Under the pieces are notes generated by a model. It had not been told where the DNA came from. It worked only from the letters and a program-made list of their open reading frames with translations, and ran no database searches. 42,996 nt of DNA from Pseudomonadota bacterium. GTDB lineage: Bacteria; Pseudomonadota; Gammaproteobacteria; Burkholderiales; SG8-39. Positions 25,359 to 34,474 of this stretch are shown here, piece after piece. Made by a program: the position numbers and the translations under genes. The stretch spans positions 1-42,996 of the forward strand of contig JAJZPQ010000033.1 of assembly GCA_021811085.1 (NCBI GenBank). The letters are read 5' to 3'. Positions within the stretch are counted from its first letter, which is position 1; each line of letters starts with the position of its first letter.

Positions 25359-26831
25359 ATGAACGCCGCCGCATATCTGCTGGCCACCGGGCAGGCCAGC
25401 GCGAGCGCGCTGGAATGCGGCGACGAATGCCTGAGTTACGGCGCGTTGCGCGACGCGGTGGCGCGCGCGGCCGGTGCCTGGCGCGCGCGCGGCCTGGTGC
25501 GCGGGGAGCGCGTGCTGGTGTTTGCGCCGGACGGGATCGCCTGGGTCATCGCCTATCTGGGCGCGATCTGGGCCGGCGGTGTCGCCGTGGGTCTGAATTC
25601 GCGCCTGTTCGAGCGCGAACTGAGCGTGGTGCTGTCCGAGTCCGGCGCGCGGTTTATCTGGTGCAGCGAGAGCTCGCGCGCACTGCTGGAGCGGCTGCTC
25701 GCGCACATCGCCGATCCGCCGCAATTGGTCATCGACGCGCAATGGATCGCCGCGCTGCCGGCGGCCGAGGGCGTACCCGCCGCCGAAATGGCCGAGGACG
25801 ACATGGCGCTTTGGGTGTACACCTCGGGCACCACCGGCCTGCCCAAGGCAGTCATGCACGCGCAGCGCACCGTCATCGCCAGCGCCGATTTTGCGCGCGA
25901 CATCCTCGGACTGGGCGCACAGGATCGCATTTACGCCTCGTCCAAAATGTTTTTTGCCTATGCGCTGGGCAACAGCCTGTGCGCCGGCCTGCGCCTGGGC
26001 GCTACGGTCATACTCGACAGCGAGTGGCCCACGGCCGAGCGCGTGGCCGAGGTGGTCGAGCGGCACCGGCCGACCGCGTTGTTTTCCGTGCCCACGCTGT
26101 ATCTGAAAATGCTGCAGTCCGGCGTCGCGGCGCGGCTGGCCGCGGCCGGCGTGCGGCGCTACGGCTCGGCGGGCGAGGCCCTGCCCGCGGCGGTGCGGCG
26201 CGGCTGGCGCGATGCGACCGGCGTGGCGCCGGTCTCGGGCTACGGTGCGTCCGAGACCATCGTGCTCGTGTACTACTGCAAGGACGACAGCGGGCTGCTG
26301 AAAGCGTCGCCGCGTCTGGAATTCCGGCCGCGCGACAGCGCCGACAGCGCCGCGCCGCAACGGCTTTGGCTGCGTCACCCCTCCGTCGCGCTCGGCTATT
26401 GGCGGCGCCCGGAGGCCGTGCGCGACAGCTTCTCCGGAGGCTGGTTTTCGCCGGGCGATCTGTTCCGCCTGCACGGTGACGACACGGTGGAGCTGTGCGG
26501 GCGCGACGACGACATGCTCAAGATCTCCGGGCAATGGGTAAGCGTGCTCGACGTCGAACAGGCGCTGTTGGGGGCGAGCGGCGGCTGCGTCCAGAGCCTT
26601 GCCGCGGTCGGCTTTGAAAATGCGGAAGGCCTGGTTTCGATCGCCTTGTTTGCCGTGGCCGCGCCGCAGCAGGAGGCGCAAGCGCGCGCACGCCTCGATG
26701 CGGGCATAGCCGCATTGCCCAAACTCAAGCGCCCGCGGCTGGTCAAATGGTTGGACGAGCTGCCGCTAACCGCCACCGGCAAGTTACAGCGGCGCAAGCT
26801 CAAAGACCTGTATCTTGGGAACGCGACATGA
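25359..26831 (+). CDS. AMP-dependent CoA ligase, benzoate-CoA-ligase-like
   Basis: ANL-superfamily acyl/aryl-CoA synthetase (490 residues). The P-loop YTSGTTGLPK sits at about 153-162, followed by KMFFAYALGNSL (typical of benzoate-CoA ligases), GYGASET, the GWFSPGDLF and GRDDDMLKISGQWVS hinge regions, and the catalytic Lys in LTATGKLQRRKL near residue 473. It would activate an aromatic or alicyclic acid, feeding the CoA-thioester enzymes encoded divergently. The start is the ATG 16 bases after the FAH stop; the ribosome site is poor, so coupling is likely. Confidence 0.87.
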   Translation: MNAAAYLLATGQASASALECGDECLSYGALRDAVARAAGAWRARGLVRGERVLVFAPDGIAWVIAYLGAIWAGGVAVGLNSRLFERELSVVLSESGARFIWCSESSRALLERLLAHIADPPQLVIDAQWIAALPAAEGVPAAEMAEDDMALWVYTSGTTGLPKAVMHAQRTVIASADFARDILGLGAQDRIYASSKMFFAYALGNSLCAGLRLGATVILDSEWPTAERVAEVVERHRPTALFSVPTLYLKMLQSGVAARLAAAGVRRYGSAGEALPAAVRRGWRDATGVAPVSGYGASETIVLVYYCKDDSGLLKASPRLEFRPRDSADSAAPQRLWLRHPSVALGYWRRPEAVRDSFSGGWFSPGDLFRLHGDDTVELCGRDDDMLKISGQWVSVLDVEQALLGASGGCVQSLAAVGFENAEGLVSIALFAVAAPQQEAQARARLDAGIAALPKLKRPRLVKWLDELPLTATGKLQRRKLKDLYLGNAT

Positions 26832-26929
26832 ATTGCGGTGCGGCGCAGCCGGCTTCAAGCCAAGCTTATGCTATGCTCGCCCGCTCTTCGGGCCGCGCGC
26901 GCCGCGAGAATCTTGAGAGGCGATAACGC

Positions 26930-27760
26930 ATGAATGCAGGACTCATTGCAGCTGCCGTCGTTCCGCATGTACCTACGCTGGGCCTGGCGCAGAATACGCC
27001 GGATTTCCAGCAGACCCTGGTCGAAGGGGAACGCGCGCTGGGCCGCGCACTGCGCGAACTCAAACCCGATCTGTTCGTGGTCAATTCGTCGCACTGGATC
27101 TGCACTTTCGGCTGGTACGCGACCTGCCAAAGCGTGCACGAAGGCATGTGCGTAGCCGACGAGGCGCCCGATCTGATCCCCGGCATACCCTACCGGCGCA
27201 AGGGCGACAGCGAGTTTGCCTCGGCCCTGGTCGAGGCATGGCAGGCGCAAGGCGTTCCCGGCGGCCGCAACGACACGCCGCACTACGCCTGGGACTACGG
27301 CAGTCTGGTGCCGCTGCTGTATCTGGATCCGGACGCCGAAGTGCCGGTGGTGCAGATACCCACGGTGATCCTGTCGGATCACGCCGAATGCATGCAAGCG
27401 GGACAGGCTGTGCACGCGACCGCGAAGCGGCTGGGCAAGCGCGTGGTCTTCCTCGCGAGCTCCGCGTTCAGCCACGATCTGGTGCGCGGCCGTCATTTCA
27501 AGCCTACGCCCGAGCGCGAAGCGCTGGACCAGCGCTTCATCGATCAGCTCAAACAAGGCGCCGTCGCCGACGCGATTGCCGGGCTCGCGCAATACAGCCG
27601 GGCGGCGGTGGCGGAAATGAACGGCAAGCCGCTGGCCGCCATGCTCGGCGCACTGCAGGCGCTTGCCGCAGACGGGGCGAAGCTCGTCGGCGAGCAGTTC
27701 GGCGGTTACGCCCAATCCTCGGGAAGTGGAAATGCTAACATCGTCGTGTGGCCCCAATGA
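26930..27760 (+). CDS. Class III extradiol ring-cleavage dioxygenase
   Basis: LigB-fold, Fe(II)-dependent dioxygenase (276 residues) that opens an aromatic ring next to hydroxyl or amino groups. Seen: the N-terminal metal-ligand His13 (VVPHVP) and His55 (VVNSSHW), YGSLVPLLYL, and VFLASSAFSHDLV with a conserved His. The layout resembles homoprotocatechuate 2,3-dioxygenase and aminophenol dioxygenases. GAGAGGCG lies before the ATG. With an FAH hydrolase and a CoA ligase in the same unit, the ring substrate may be free or CoA-bound; sequence alone does not decide. Confidence 0.82.
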   Translation: MNAGLIAAAVVPHVPTLGLAQNTPDFQQTLVEGERALGRALRELKPDLFVVNSSHWICTFGWYATCQSVHEGMCVADEAPDLIPGIPYRRKGDSEFASALVEAWQAQGVPGGRNDTPHYAWDYGSLVPLLYLDPDAEVPVVQIPTVILSDHAECMQAGQAVHATAKRLGKRVVFLASSAFSHDLVRGRHFKPTPEREALDQRFIDQLKQGAVADAIAGLAQYSRAAVAEMNGKPLAAMLGALQALAADGAKLVGEQFGGYAQSSGSGNANIVVWPQ

Positions 27761-27939
27761 ACCGGGCCAGCGCCAGGGAATTGCGGCAAGCCAAAACAGC
27801 AATCCTGCGCTGCGGACCCACGACGCGCCCAGCCCGTTAACCCGATACACACCGGCGTCGTTCCCGATTGGCGCAGCATTCTGACCGGGATCACGCTGAC
27901 ATTCGCAGCATGACATCAAGTACATAGGAGGAGGAAACC

Positions 27940-29109
27940 ATGTTCAAGCACCATTTGAAACTGTTGGCATCGACCGCGGCGCTGTTGCTCGCCGCCAACG
28001 CATCGGCCCAGGCGCCGCTCAAGATCGGCATGGTGGTCGAGACGAGCGGTGCGTTCGCGGACTTCGGCATGCAGATGATGAACGGCGCGCGTGCCTATAT
28101 GAAGGCGCACGGGGACACGGTCGCCGGACGCAAAGTCGAGTTGATCGTCAAAGACACGACCGGCGTGCCTGATGTCGCCAAGCGCGTGGCGCAGGAACTG
28201 GTCACCAACGACAAGGTCGATTTCCTCGCCGGCTTCGGCCTCACGCCCAGTGCGCTTGCGGTCGCGCCGCTCGCCACCGAGGCGAAGAAGCCGATGATCG
28301 TCATGAACGCCGCGGCTTCGGTCATCACCACGCGTTCGCCCTATATTGCGCGCGTGTCGTTTACGCTGCCGCAGGTGACCGCGCCTATGGCCACCTGGGC
28401 GCTCAGGAACGGCATCAAGAAAGTCTACACGCTGGTTGCGGACTATGGCCCGGGTATCGACGCCGAGACCCAGTTCAAGAAAACCTTCACCGCCGGCGGC
28501 GGACAAATCGTCGGCGATGTGCGCACGCCGATGCGCAATCCCGAGTTCGCGCCGTTCCTGCAGCGGATCAAAGACGCACGCCCCCAGGCGGTGTTCGTGT
28601 TCCTGCCGGCGGGCGAACAGGCGGTCGGTTTCATGAAGGGATTCGCTGAGCGCGAACTCGACAAGGCCGGCATCAAGCTGATCGCGACGGGCGACGTCAC
28701 CGAAGACGGCGTGATCGATGCCATGGGCGATGCCCCCTTGGGCGTGATCACGACGCAGCATTACTCGGTCGCGCACGACAGCGCCGAGAACAAGGCCTTC
28801 CTCAAGGCCTATGCCGAAGTCGCCGGCACCAAGCAGCGCGCCAATTTCATGGCGGTGGGCGCCTGGGACGGCATGGCCGCGATGTACGAAGTGGCGCGCC
28901 GCCTGAACGGCAACATCGACGGCGACAAGGCGATGGAGGTGCTCAAGGGCATGAAGATTGACAGCCCGCGCGGGCCGCTCACCATCGACCCGGCAACGCG
29001 CGATCCGATCGAGACGATCTACGTGCGTAAGGTCGAAAAGGCGAAAGACGGCAAGCTCTACAACGTCGAGTTCGACCAGTTCCAGAACGTTAAGGATCCG
29101 ACCAAATAA
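27940..29109 (+). CDS. LivK-like ABC binding protein of the aromatic cluster
   Basis: Periplasmic binding protein (389 residues) with a Sec signal (1-23, ASA cleavage) and mature start QAPLKIGMVVETSGAFADFG. It has the type I binding fold of the branched-chain/aromatic-acid group (GRKVELIVKDTTGVPDVAKRVAQELV; VDFLAGFGLTPSALAVAPLATEAKKPMIVMNAA). It lacks the YEG amide-pocket motif seen in the two binding proteins of the amide island. GGAGGAGG precedes the ATG. Linkage to ring-degradation genes suggests an aromatic carboxylate ligand. Confidence 0.85.
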   Translation: MFKHHLKLLASTAALLLAANASAQAPLKIGMVVETSGAFADFGMQMMNGARAYMKAHGDTVAGRKVELIVKDTTGVPDVAKRVAQELVTNDKVDFLAGFGLTPSALAVAPLATEAKKPMIVMNAAASVITTRSPYIARVSFTLPQVTAPMATWALRNGIKKVYTLVADYGPGIDAETQFKKTFTAGGGQIVGDVRTPMRNPEFAPFLQRIKDARPQAVFVFLPAGEQAVGFMKGFAERELDKAGIKLIATGDVTEDGVIDAMGDAPLGVITTQHYSVAHDSAENKAFLKAYAEVAGTKQRANFMAVGAWDGMAAMYEVARRLNGNIDGDKAMEVLKGMKIDSPRGPLTIDPATRDPIETIYVRKVEKAKDGKLYNVEFDQFQNVKDPTK

Positions 29110-29146
29110 GCCGCCGGCGCGCCGCGCCGGAGCGCATAGGGCGGGC

Positions 29147-29180
29147 GGCACCGGTGCGGGCACCGGGCCGCCGCTCTTTC
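29147..29180 (+). other. Intercistronic stem-loop after the third binding-protein gene
   Basis: CCGGTG and CACCGG flank CGGG and are extended by GCGGC/GCCGC. A weak pyrimidine run (CTCTTTCTC) follows. It may partly terminate or stabilise the message, as in the other two importers. Confidence 0.5.
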
Positions 29181-29199
29181 TCAATAGCCAAGAATATCG

Positions 29200-30063
29200 A
29201 TGATCACCAGTTTTCTGGGCGTGCTGTTCGACGGGCTCGCCTACGGCATGCTGCTGTTCCTCATCAGCGTGGGCCTGTCGGTGACGCTCGGTTTGATGAA
29301 CTTCATCAATCTCGCGCACGGCGCTTTTGCCATGCTCGGCGGCTATGTGTGCGTGCTCGCATTGCAGCGCTGGGGCCTGCCTTTCTACCTGATGCTGCCG
29401 CTGGCGTTCCTGCTTTCGGCGCTGGCCGGATTGCTGCTCGAGCGCGTGCTGTACCGCCACCTCTACCGCCGCAGTCATCTCGACCAGGTGCTCGCGACCA
29501 TAGGTCTGACGTTCATGGCCATCGCCAGCGCGAATTATTTTTTCGGACCGATGCAACAGCCGGTGCAGGTACCGCAATTCCTTTCCGGGCAAATCAGCGT
29601 GGCGGGCGTCGATCTCAACCTCTACCGCGGCTTCCTGCTGGCGGCGGGCGCCGCGCTCACGCTCGCGCTCACGCTCGCACTCGAGCGCACGCGCTTCGGT
29701 GCTTCGGTGCGCGCCGCGGTCGACCGGCCGCGCGTGGCCGAAGCGTTGGGCATTCGCGTCGGCCTGGTGTTCCAGGTCACGTTCGCCGTCGGCTGCGGCC
29801 TGGCCGGATTGGGGGGCGCGCTCGGTGTGCAGGTGCTCGGACTCGATCCCGCATTTCCGCTCAAATTCATCGTCTACTTCCTGCTGGTGGTCGCGGTGGG
29901 GGGGACCAGCGGCCTCAAAGGCCCGCTTTATGCCGCGCTGCTGCTGGGCGTGATCGACGTCGCCGGGAAATATTACATACCCGAGATCGGCGCGTTCATC
30001 ATCTACGCCATGATGGTCATCCTGCTGGTGCTGCGGCCGCAAGGGCTGATAAGCAGAAAATGA
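29200..30063 (+). CDS. LivH-type ABC permease of the aromatic cluster
   Basis: 287 residues. The signature VGLSVTLGLMNFINLAHGAFAMLGGY lies near residues 23-48 and the coupling loop RTRFGASVRAAVDRPRVAEALGI near 165-187. It ends in a typical VLRPQGLISRK. It overlaps the next permease start by ATGA. Codon use is G+C-rich like the native genes, unlike the amide-island permeases. Confidence 0.85.
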   Translation: MITSFLGVLFDGLAYGMLLFLISVGLSVTLGLMNFINLAHGAFAMLGGYVCVLALQRWGLPFYLMLPLAFLLSALAGLLLERVLYRHLYRRSHLDQVLATIGLTFMAIASANYFFGPMQQPVQVPQFLSGQISVAGVDLNLYRGFLLAAGAALTLALTLALERTRFGASVRAAVDRPRVAEALGIRVGLVFQVTFAVGCGLAGLGGALGVQVLGLDPAFPLKFIVYFLLVVAVGGTSGLKGPLYAALLLGVIDVAGKYYIPEIGAFIIYAMMVILLVLRPQGLISRK

Positions 30064-31046
30064 GCATACCGACCCAGGCTGCGCGCCAGATACCGGTGGC
30101 GGAAATCGTGTTCTGGCTGGTGCTCGCCGCCGGCTTCTGGCTGTGGCCGTCCTATCTGCCGCTGGCGAGCCAGGTGCTGATCGCGGGCCTGTTCGCTCTT
30201 TCGCTCGACCTCGTGCTCGGCTACGCCGGCATCGTGTCGCTCGGCCACGCGGCTTATTTCGGCGTCGGCGCCTATGCGGCCGGCGTGCTGGCCAGCCACG
30301 GCTGGGGCGAGCCTTTCTCCGGCTTGCTGCTCGCGGCTGTGTGCGCAGGCGCGACCGGGTTCATCACGAGTTTTCTGGTCGTGCGCGGCAAGGACCTGAC
30401 CCGGCTCATGGTGACCACCGGCATCGGCCTGCTGTTGTTCGAGCTGGCAAACCGGCTCACCGATGTCACCGGCGGCAACGACGGACTGCTCGGCATGGAA
30501 ATGCGGCCGCTGCTCGGCACGTTCCGCTTCGACATGTACGGCAAAGTCGCCTACGGCTACAGCCTGGCGGTCACGTTCGTGTTGTTTCTGCTGATGCGCC
30601 GCGTCGTGAATTCTCCTTTCGGTCTGAGCCTGCGCGGCATCCGCGACAATCCGGGACGCATGCTGGCGCTGGGTTACCCAGTGCACCGCCGCCTGATCGC
30701 GATGTATACGCTGGCCTCCGTCTACGCCGGGATTGCCGGCGCGCTGCTGGCGCAGACGACGCAGTTCGTCGGCACCGATGTGCTCTCGTTCAACCGCTCG
30801 GCCGAACTCATGGTGATGCTGATCGTCGGCGGCACCGGCATGCTCTACGGCGGGCTGGTCGGCGCCGCGGTATTCATGGTGGCGCACCACTATCTGTCCG
30901 ACCTCAACCCGTCTTACTGGCAGTTCTGGCTCGGCGCCTTCCTGATTGCGATCGTCATGTTCGGTCGCGACGGCGTGCTCGGAGCCTGCCTGCGCCTCAT
31001 GCGCGCCTGGCGTGTACGCGCGCAAAAAGCGGCGCTGGAGTCATGA
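30060..31046 (+). CDS. LivM-type ABC permease of the aromatic cluster
   Basis: 328 residues from the ATG that overlaps the LivH stop. The signature ALSLDLVLGYAGIVSLGHAAYFGVGAYAAG sits at about residues 46-75 and the coupling loop NSPFGLSLRGIRDNPGRMLALGY near 183-205. Longer readings upstream in the same frame are artefacts of open G+C-rich frames. It overlaps the ATPase gene by ATGA. Confidence 0.85.
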   Translation: MSIPTQAARQIPVAEIVFWLVLAAGFWLWPSYLPLASQVLIAGLFALSLDLVLGYAGIVSLGHAAYFGVGAYAAGVLASHGWGEPFSGLLLAAVCAGATGFITSFLVVRGKDLTRLMVTTGIGLLLFELANRLTDVTGGNDGLLGMEMRPLLGTFRFDMYGKVAYGYSLAVTFVLFLLMRRVVNSPFGLSLRGIRDNPGRMLALGYPVHRRLIAMYTLASVYAGIAGALLAQTTQFVGTDVLSFNRSAELMVMLIVGGTGMLYGGLVGAAVFMVAHHYLSDLNPSYWQFWLGAFLIAIVMFGRDGVLGACLRLMRAWRVRAQKAALES

Positions 31047-31789
31047 GCATCGCGCTGCGCACCGACGGTCTGGTGAAGCAATTCGGCGGACTGCGCGCGG
31101 TGAATTCCGTGTCGCTCAGCTTGCCGCAGGGGCAGCGGCATGCCGTGATCGGCCCTAACGGCGCCGGCAAGACCTCGCTCATCAATTTGCTCACCGGCGT
31201 GCTGCGCCCGAGTGCGGGCGAGGTCTATCTGGGCGAGGAGCGCGTCACCCGGCTGTCGGTGCACCAGCGCGTCAAACGCGGGCTCACGCGCACCTACCAG
31301 ATCAATAACCTGTTCCCCGAACTCACTGTGCTGCAGTCGGTGCTGCTTGCCGTATGCGAGCAGCACGGCGTCGCCACCCAGCTGTGGCGGCCGCTCGCCG
31401 CCTGCGCTGCGGAAATCGCCGCCGCACGCGAAATCCTGCGCACGCTCAACCTGCACCATATCGAAGGCGAGGCGGTAAAGGAACTGGCCTACGGCCAGCA
31501 GCGGCTGGTCGAGATCGCGCTGGCGCTCGCGTGCAAGCCGCGCATCCTGTTGCTGGACGAACCGGCCGCCGGCGTGCCCAAGGGCGAGAGCGCAGCGCTG
31601 TTCGCCGCGATTGCGCGCCTGCCCGGCGAAGTCACGGTGCTGCTGATCGAGCACGACATGGATATCGTGTTCCGCTTTGCCGAGCGCATCACGGTGCTCG
31701 TCGCGGGGGCGATCCTGACCGAAGGTACGCCGCAGGAGATCGCGCGCGACGCGCAGGTGAAGCAGGTCTATCTGGGGAACGCGGCATGA
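31043..31789 (+). CDS. LivG-type ABC ATPase of the aromatic cluster
   Basis: 248 residues. Walker A GPNGAGKT (37-44), signature variant LAYGQQR, Walker B ILLLDEPAAGV and LLIEHDMD. The start is the ATG overlapping the LivM stop. The PAAGVPKGE stretch replaces the usual PAAGMNPxE, a minor deviation. Its stop overlaps the start of the tiny ORF at 31786. Confidence 0.87.
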   Translation: MSIALRTDGLVKQFGGLRAVNSVSLSLPQGQRHAVIGPNGAGKTSLINLLTGVLRPSAGEVYLGEERVTRLSVHQRVKRGLTRTYQINNLFPELTVLQSVLLAVCEQHGVATQLWRPLAACAAEIAAAREILRTLNLHHIEGEAVKELAYGQQRLVEIALALACKPRILLLDEPAAGVPKGESAALFAAIARLPGEVTVLLIEHDMDIVFRFAERITVLVAGAILTEGTPQEIARDAQVKQVYLGNAA

Positions 31790-31899
31790 GCAGGGAGCAG
31801 GGGCCCCGCTTTGCGGGGATGCGACCGACCGCGATTGCCGCCGGCCGCCGACAGGGACCGCGCGTGATCTGCGACAACGGTGCGGAGGCGGCGGCATGA
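31786..31899 (+). CDS. Possible 37-aa peptide wedged between livG and livF
   Basis: The frame MSREQGPRFAGMRPTAIAAGRRQG...EAAA starts in an ATGA overlap with the livG stop and ends in an ATGA overlap with the livF start, exactly filling the gap. In this tightly coupled operon it would be translated by the same ribosomes and would keep livF coupled. No family is recognised; the product is basic. It may be a translational bridge rather than a functional protein. Confidence 0.35.
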   Translation: MSREQGPRFAGMRPTAIAAGRRQGPRVICDNGAEAAA

Positions 31900-32609
31900 G
31901 CGGCACGCTGCTCGCGGTGGACGGGTTGGTCGCGGGCTACGGCGACTCCATCATCCTGGAGGATGTGTCGCTTGAGCTCGCGGCGCGCGGCAGCCTGGCG
32001 CTGCTCGGACGCAACGGCGTCGGCAAGACCACGCTGATCGCCTCGCTGCTCGGCCTGACGCGCATCCATCGCGGCACGATAGCGTTCGCCGGCGCCGACG
32101 TCACCGGCGCTCGTCCGTACGCGCGCGCGCACGCCGGCATGGGCTGGGTGCCGCAGGAGCGCGACATCTTCCCGTCGCTCACGGTGCAGGAAAACCTCAG
32201 CGTGATCGCCCGCCCGGGGCCGTGGACACTGCAACGCGTGTACGGACTGTTCCCGCGGCTGGAGGAGCGCAGCGGCAACCTGGGCAACCAGCTCTCCGGC
32301 GGCGAACAGCAGATGCTTGCGCTGGGACGCGCGCTGATGCTGAATCCGACGCTGCTGCTGCTGGACGAGCCGTTCGAGGGTCTCGCTCCCAATATCGTCG
32401 AAGAGCTGGAGCATGCGATCGGACTGATGCAGGGCGAGGGCATCGCGCTGCTGCTGGTGGAACAGCATGTAGAGGCGGCGCTGCGGCTGTCCGAAAACGC
32501 CGTGGTGCTCGAGCGCGGCCGGGTGACGCACGCGGGTCCCAGCGCGGCTCTGCGTCAAGACCGAACGCTGCTCGAGAGCCTGATCGCCATTCCGACGGAC
32601 CGGGCGTGA
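31896..32609 (+). CDS. LivF-type ABC ATPase of the aromatic cluster
   Basis: 237 residues. Walker A GRNGVGKT (38-45), signature LSGGEQQM, Walker B LLLLDEPFEGLAP and LVEQHVE. The switch residue follows as His rather than the Asn typical of LivF. It is the last gene of the rightward unit and converges with the MFS gene 19 bases downstream; no clear terminator separates them. Confidence 0.86.
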   Translation: MSGTLLAVDGLVAGYGDSIILEDVSLELAARGSLALLGRNGVGKTTLIASLLGLTRIHRGTIAFAGADVTGARPYARAHAGMGWVPQERDIFPSLTVQENLSVIARPGPWTLQRVYGLFPRLEERSGNLGNQLSGGEQQMLALGRALMLNPTLLLLDEPFEGLAPNIVEELEHAIGLMQGEGIALLLVEQHVEAALRLSENAVVLERGRVTHAGPSAALRQDRTLLESLIAIPTDRA

Positions 32610-32628
32610 GCGCGCGCGTCGCGCCACC

Positions 32629-33921
32629 TCACTGCGTCTGGCGGCAATGGGTTTCGCGCACGAACGCCAGCAATAGCAGCGCGGCAGCGAGCCACACCAG
32701 CATGAACGAGAAGCCGGCGCGATAGGCATCGAAATCGTAGACGCGCACGCCGTTCGCGAACGTCCCGGTCCAGCGCCGGTCCAGTATCCAACCGACCGCG
32801 GGCTGCATGATCATGCCGCCCAGCATATTGCCCATGTTCGCGATGCCGCCGGCGGTGCCGGCAAGCGCCGCCGGTGCCGATTCCTTGGCGATGGCAAAGC
32901 CCACCATGACCGCAGATGAAGCTGCTCCGGTAAATGCGAGCAGGGCCACCAGCAGCGGCAGGGGTAGATTCGGCACCAGCAGCGCCAGGCACCATCCCAC
33001 CGTGGCGAGCACGGCGCCCAGCACATACAGCGGCTTGCGCCGGCGCAGGCGGTCGGAAAGCGCGCCTACGAACGGCCCCGCCACCGCCCAGCAGACCAGC
33101 AGCAGCGAGGTGATCATGGAGGCCTGCGAGGTAGTGATGCCGTAATGCGTGCTGAGGAAGGGCACACCCCAGAGGCCGCCGAACGTGAGGGCCGGCCCCG
33201 AGACCGCGCCCGAGATCAGGAACACCAGCCAGACGTTGCGCGTGGCGAGGGCGCGCCTGACGCTCGCGAGGACCGGGGCGTGCCGGGCGGGCGGCGCCGG
33301 CGCGTGGCTGGCGTAGCCGCGCTCGGCAGGGTCGTCGCGCACCGCGAGCCAGATCGCCACCGCGAGCAGCCCGGTGAGCGCGGCGGCGACGCCGAACACC
33401 TTGTGCCAGCCGAACGCATCGACCATGAAGCGCAGCGGCACGCCGGCCGAGACCGCGCCGAGCACGCCGCAGGCCAGCGCGAGGCCGGAGAGCATGGCAA
33501 AACGGGTAGGCGCGAACCAGTGGCCGGCGAGCTTGAGCATGGAGACGAAGGCCACGCCCACCGAGCCGCCGATCAGCAGGCGGCCCAGACCCGCTGCGGC
33601 ATAAGTAGGCGCGAGCGCGAACAAGAGCGTGCCGGCCGCAGCGACCGCCGCGCCGGCGGTAAGCACGCGCCGCGGACCCCAGCGATCGGCGAGCAGGCCC
33701 GCCGGAATCTGCATCGCCACATAGCTGTAGTAATAAAACGCGGCGAGATTGCCCAGCGCCGCCGCGCCCAGCGCGAACTCGCCCATGAGTTCGCGCGTGA
33801 TCACGGCGGGGGCGACGCGCTGATAGAAGCCGATCAGATAGAGCGCTGCACCCAGTCCCCACATCGCAAACGCAAGACGCAGCGGCGGATAGGCGCGCTC
33901 AGGGGAATTCAAAGCGGGCAC
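32629..33921 (-). CDS. MFS transporter
   Basis: Twelve-segment major facilitator superfamily protein (430 residues). The loop 2-3 motif appears as ADRWGPRRVLTAG, the equivalent loop of the second half as GALSDRLRRRKPLYVLG, and a central cytoplasmic linker (RDDPAERGYASHAPAPPARH) divides the halves. Sequence features fit the general NNP/ACS-like anion:cation group but give no substrate. The start MPALNSPERAYPP is taken; the gene follows the rhodanese gene by about 50 bases on the same strand. Confidence 0.82.
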   Translation of the reverse strand: MPALNSPERAYPPLRLAFAMWGLGAALYLIGFYQRVAPAVITRELMGEFALGAAALGNLAAFYYYSYVAMQIPAGLLADRWGPRRVLTAGAAVAAAGTLLFALAPTYAAAGLGRLLIGGSVGVAFVSMLKLAGHWFAPTRFAMLSGLALACGVLGAVSAGVPLRFMVDAFGWHKVFGVAAALTGLLAVAIWLAVRDDPAERGYASHAPAPPARHAPVLASVRRALATRNVWLVFLISGAVSGPALTFGGLWGVPFLSTHYGITTSQASMITSLLLVCWAVAGPFVGALSDRLRRRKPLYVLGAVLATVGWCLALLVPNLPLPLLVALLAFTGAASSAVMVGFAIAKESAPAALAGTAGGIANMGNMLGGMIMQPAVGWILDRRWTGTFANGVRVYDFDAYRAGFSFMLVWLAAALLLLAFVRETHCRQTQ

Positions 33922-33973
33922 TCAGCGGCGGCCGGACGCACAGCGCAGCCGGATCATTCCCGGCCCGGACTGC

Positions 33974-34360
33974 TCAGCATTGTTCCCAGGGCAGGCCGTC
34001 GTGGCGCCAGCCGGTGGTGGAATTGCGCTGGTGCTGCTCGTTCAGTTCGCCCTCGAAGCCGTGCAGCACGTTGTACACTTTGGTGAAGCCGGCTTTCTCC
34101 AGCGCCGCGCCGGCGTCGAGCGACCGGTTGCCGCTGCGGCAGATCAGCACCAGCGGGCGGTCCACGCTCGCCGCCTTTTTTACATGGCCGACGAAATGCG
34201 GGTTCACCTCCCAGTCGGGGCCGTCGTTCCACGGGATCATGATCGCGCCCGTAGGGTGGCCGACGAACAGGAATTCCATTTCGCTGCGGCAGTCGATGAA
34301 CACCGCGCTCGGATTCTCGCGCAGGAATTCGTAGGCTTCCTTGGGTGTCAGGTGCTGCAT
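33974..34360 (-). CDS. Rhodanese-like domain protein
   Basis: Single-domain sulfurtransferase-like protein (128 residues), probably cytoplasmic. The active-site loop CRSGNRS (about residues 74-80) carries the catalytic Cys. The N-terminal LTPKEAYEFLRENPSAVFIDCRSEMEF and C-terminal GFTKVYNVLHGFEGEL match the domain. It is cotranscribed with the MFS gene by position. It diverges from metH across about 240 bases that hold the metH riboswitch. Confidence 0.88.
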   Translation of the reverse strand: MQHLTPKEAYEFLRENPSAVFIDCRSEMEFLFVGHPTGAIMIPWNDGPDWEVNPHFVGHVKKAASVDRPLVLICRSGNRSLDAGAALEKAGFTKVYNVLHGFEGELNEQHQRNSTTGWRHDGLPWEQC

Positions 34361-34436
34361 GGCATCGGGCCAGGGGGCGGAAAAGTGCGTAGTATAAAGC
34401 CTCTGTGTCCCGGCGGCGTACCCGGGCGCGCGCGGA

Positions 34437-34466
34437 TGGACAAGGGCCGCGCAGGCAGGCTAGAAT
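34437..34466 (+). promoter_or_regulatory. Promoter of metH
   Basis: TGGACA (34437-34442), an 18-base spacer and TAGAAT (34461-34466). The predicted start near 34473 coincides with the first bases of the riboswitch-like structure. Confidence 0.65.
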
Positions 34467-34474
34467 CCCGCACT

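Noticed and set aside
27916-30042. 708-codon minus-strand frame opposite the livK and livH genes
   Set aside because: Antisense shadow with no recognisable motif; the plus strand encodes clear transporter proteins.
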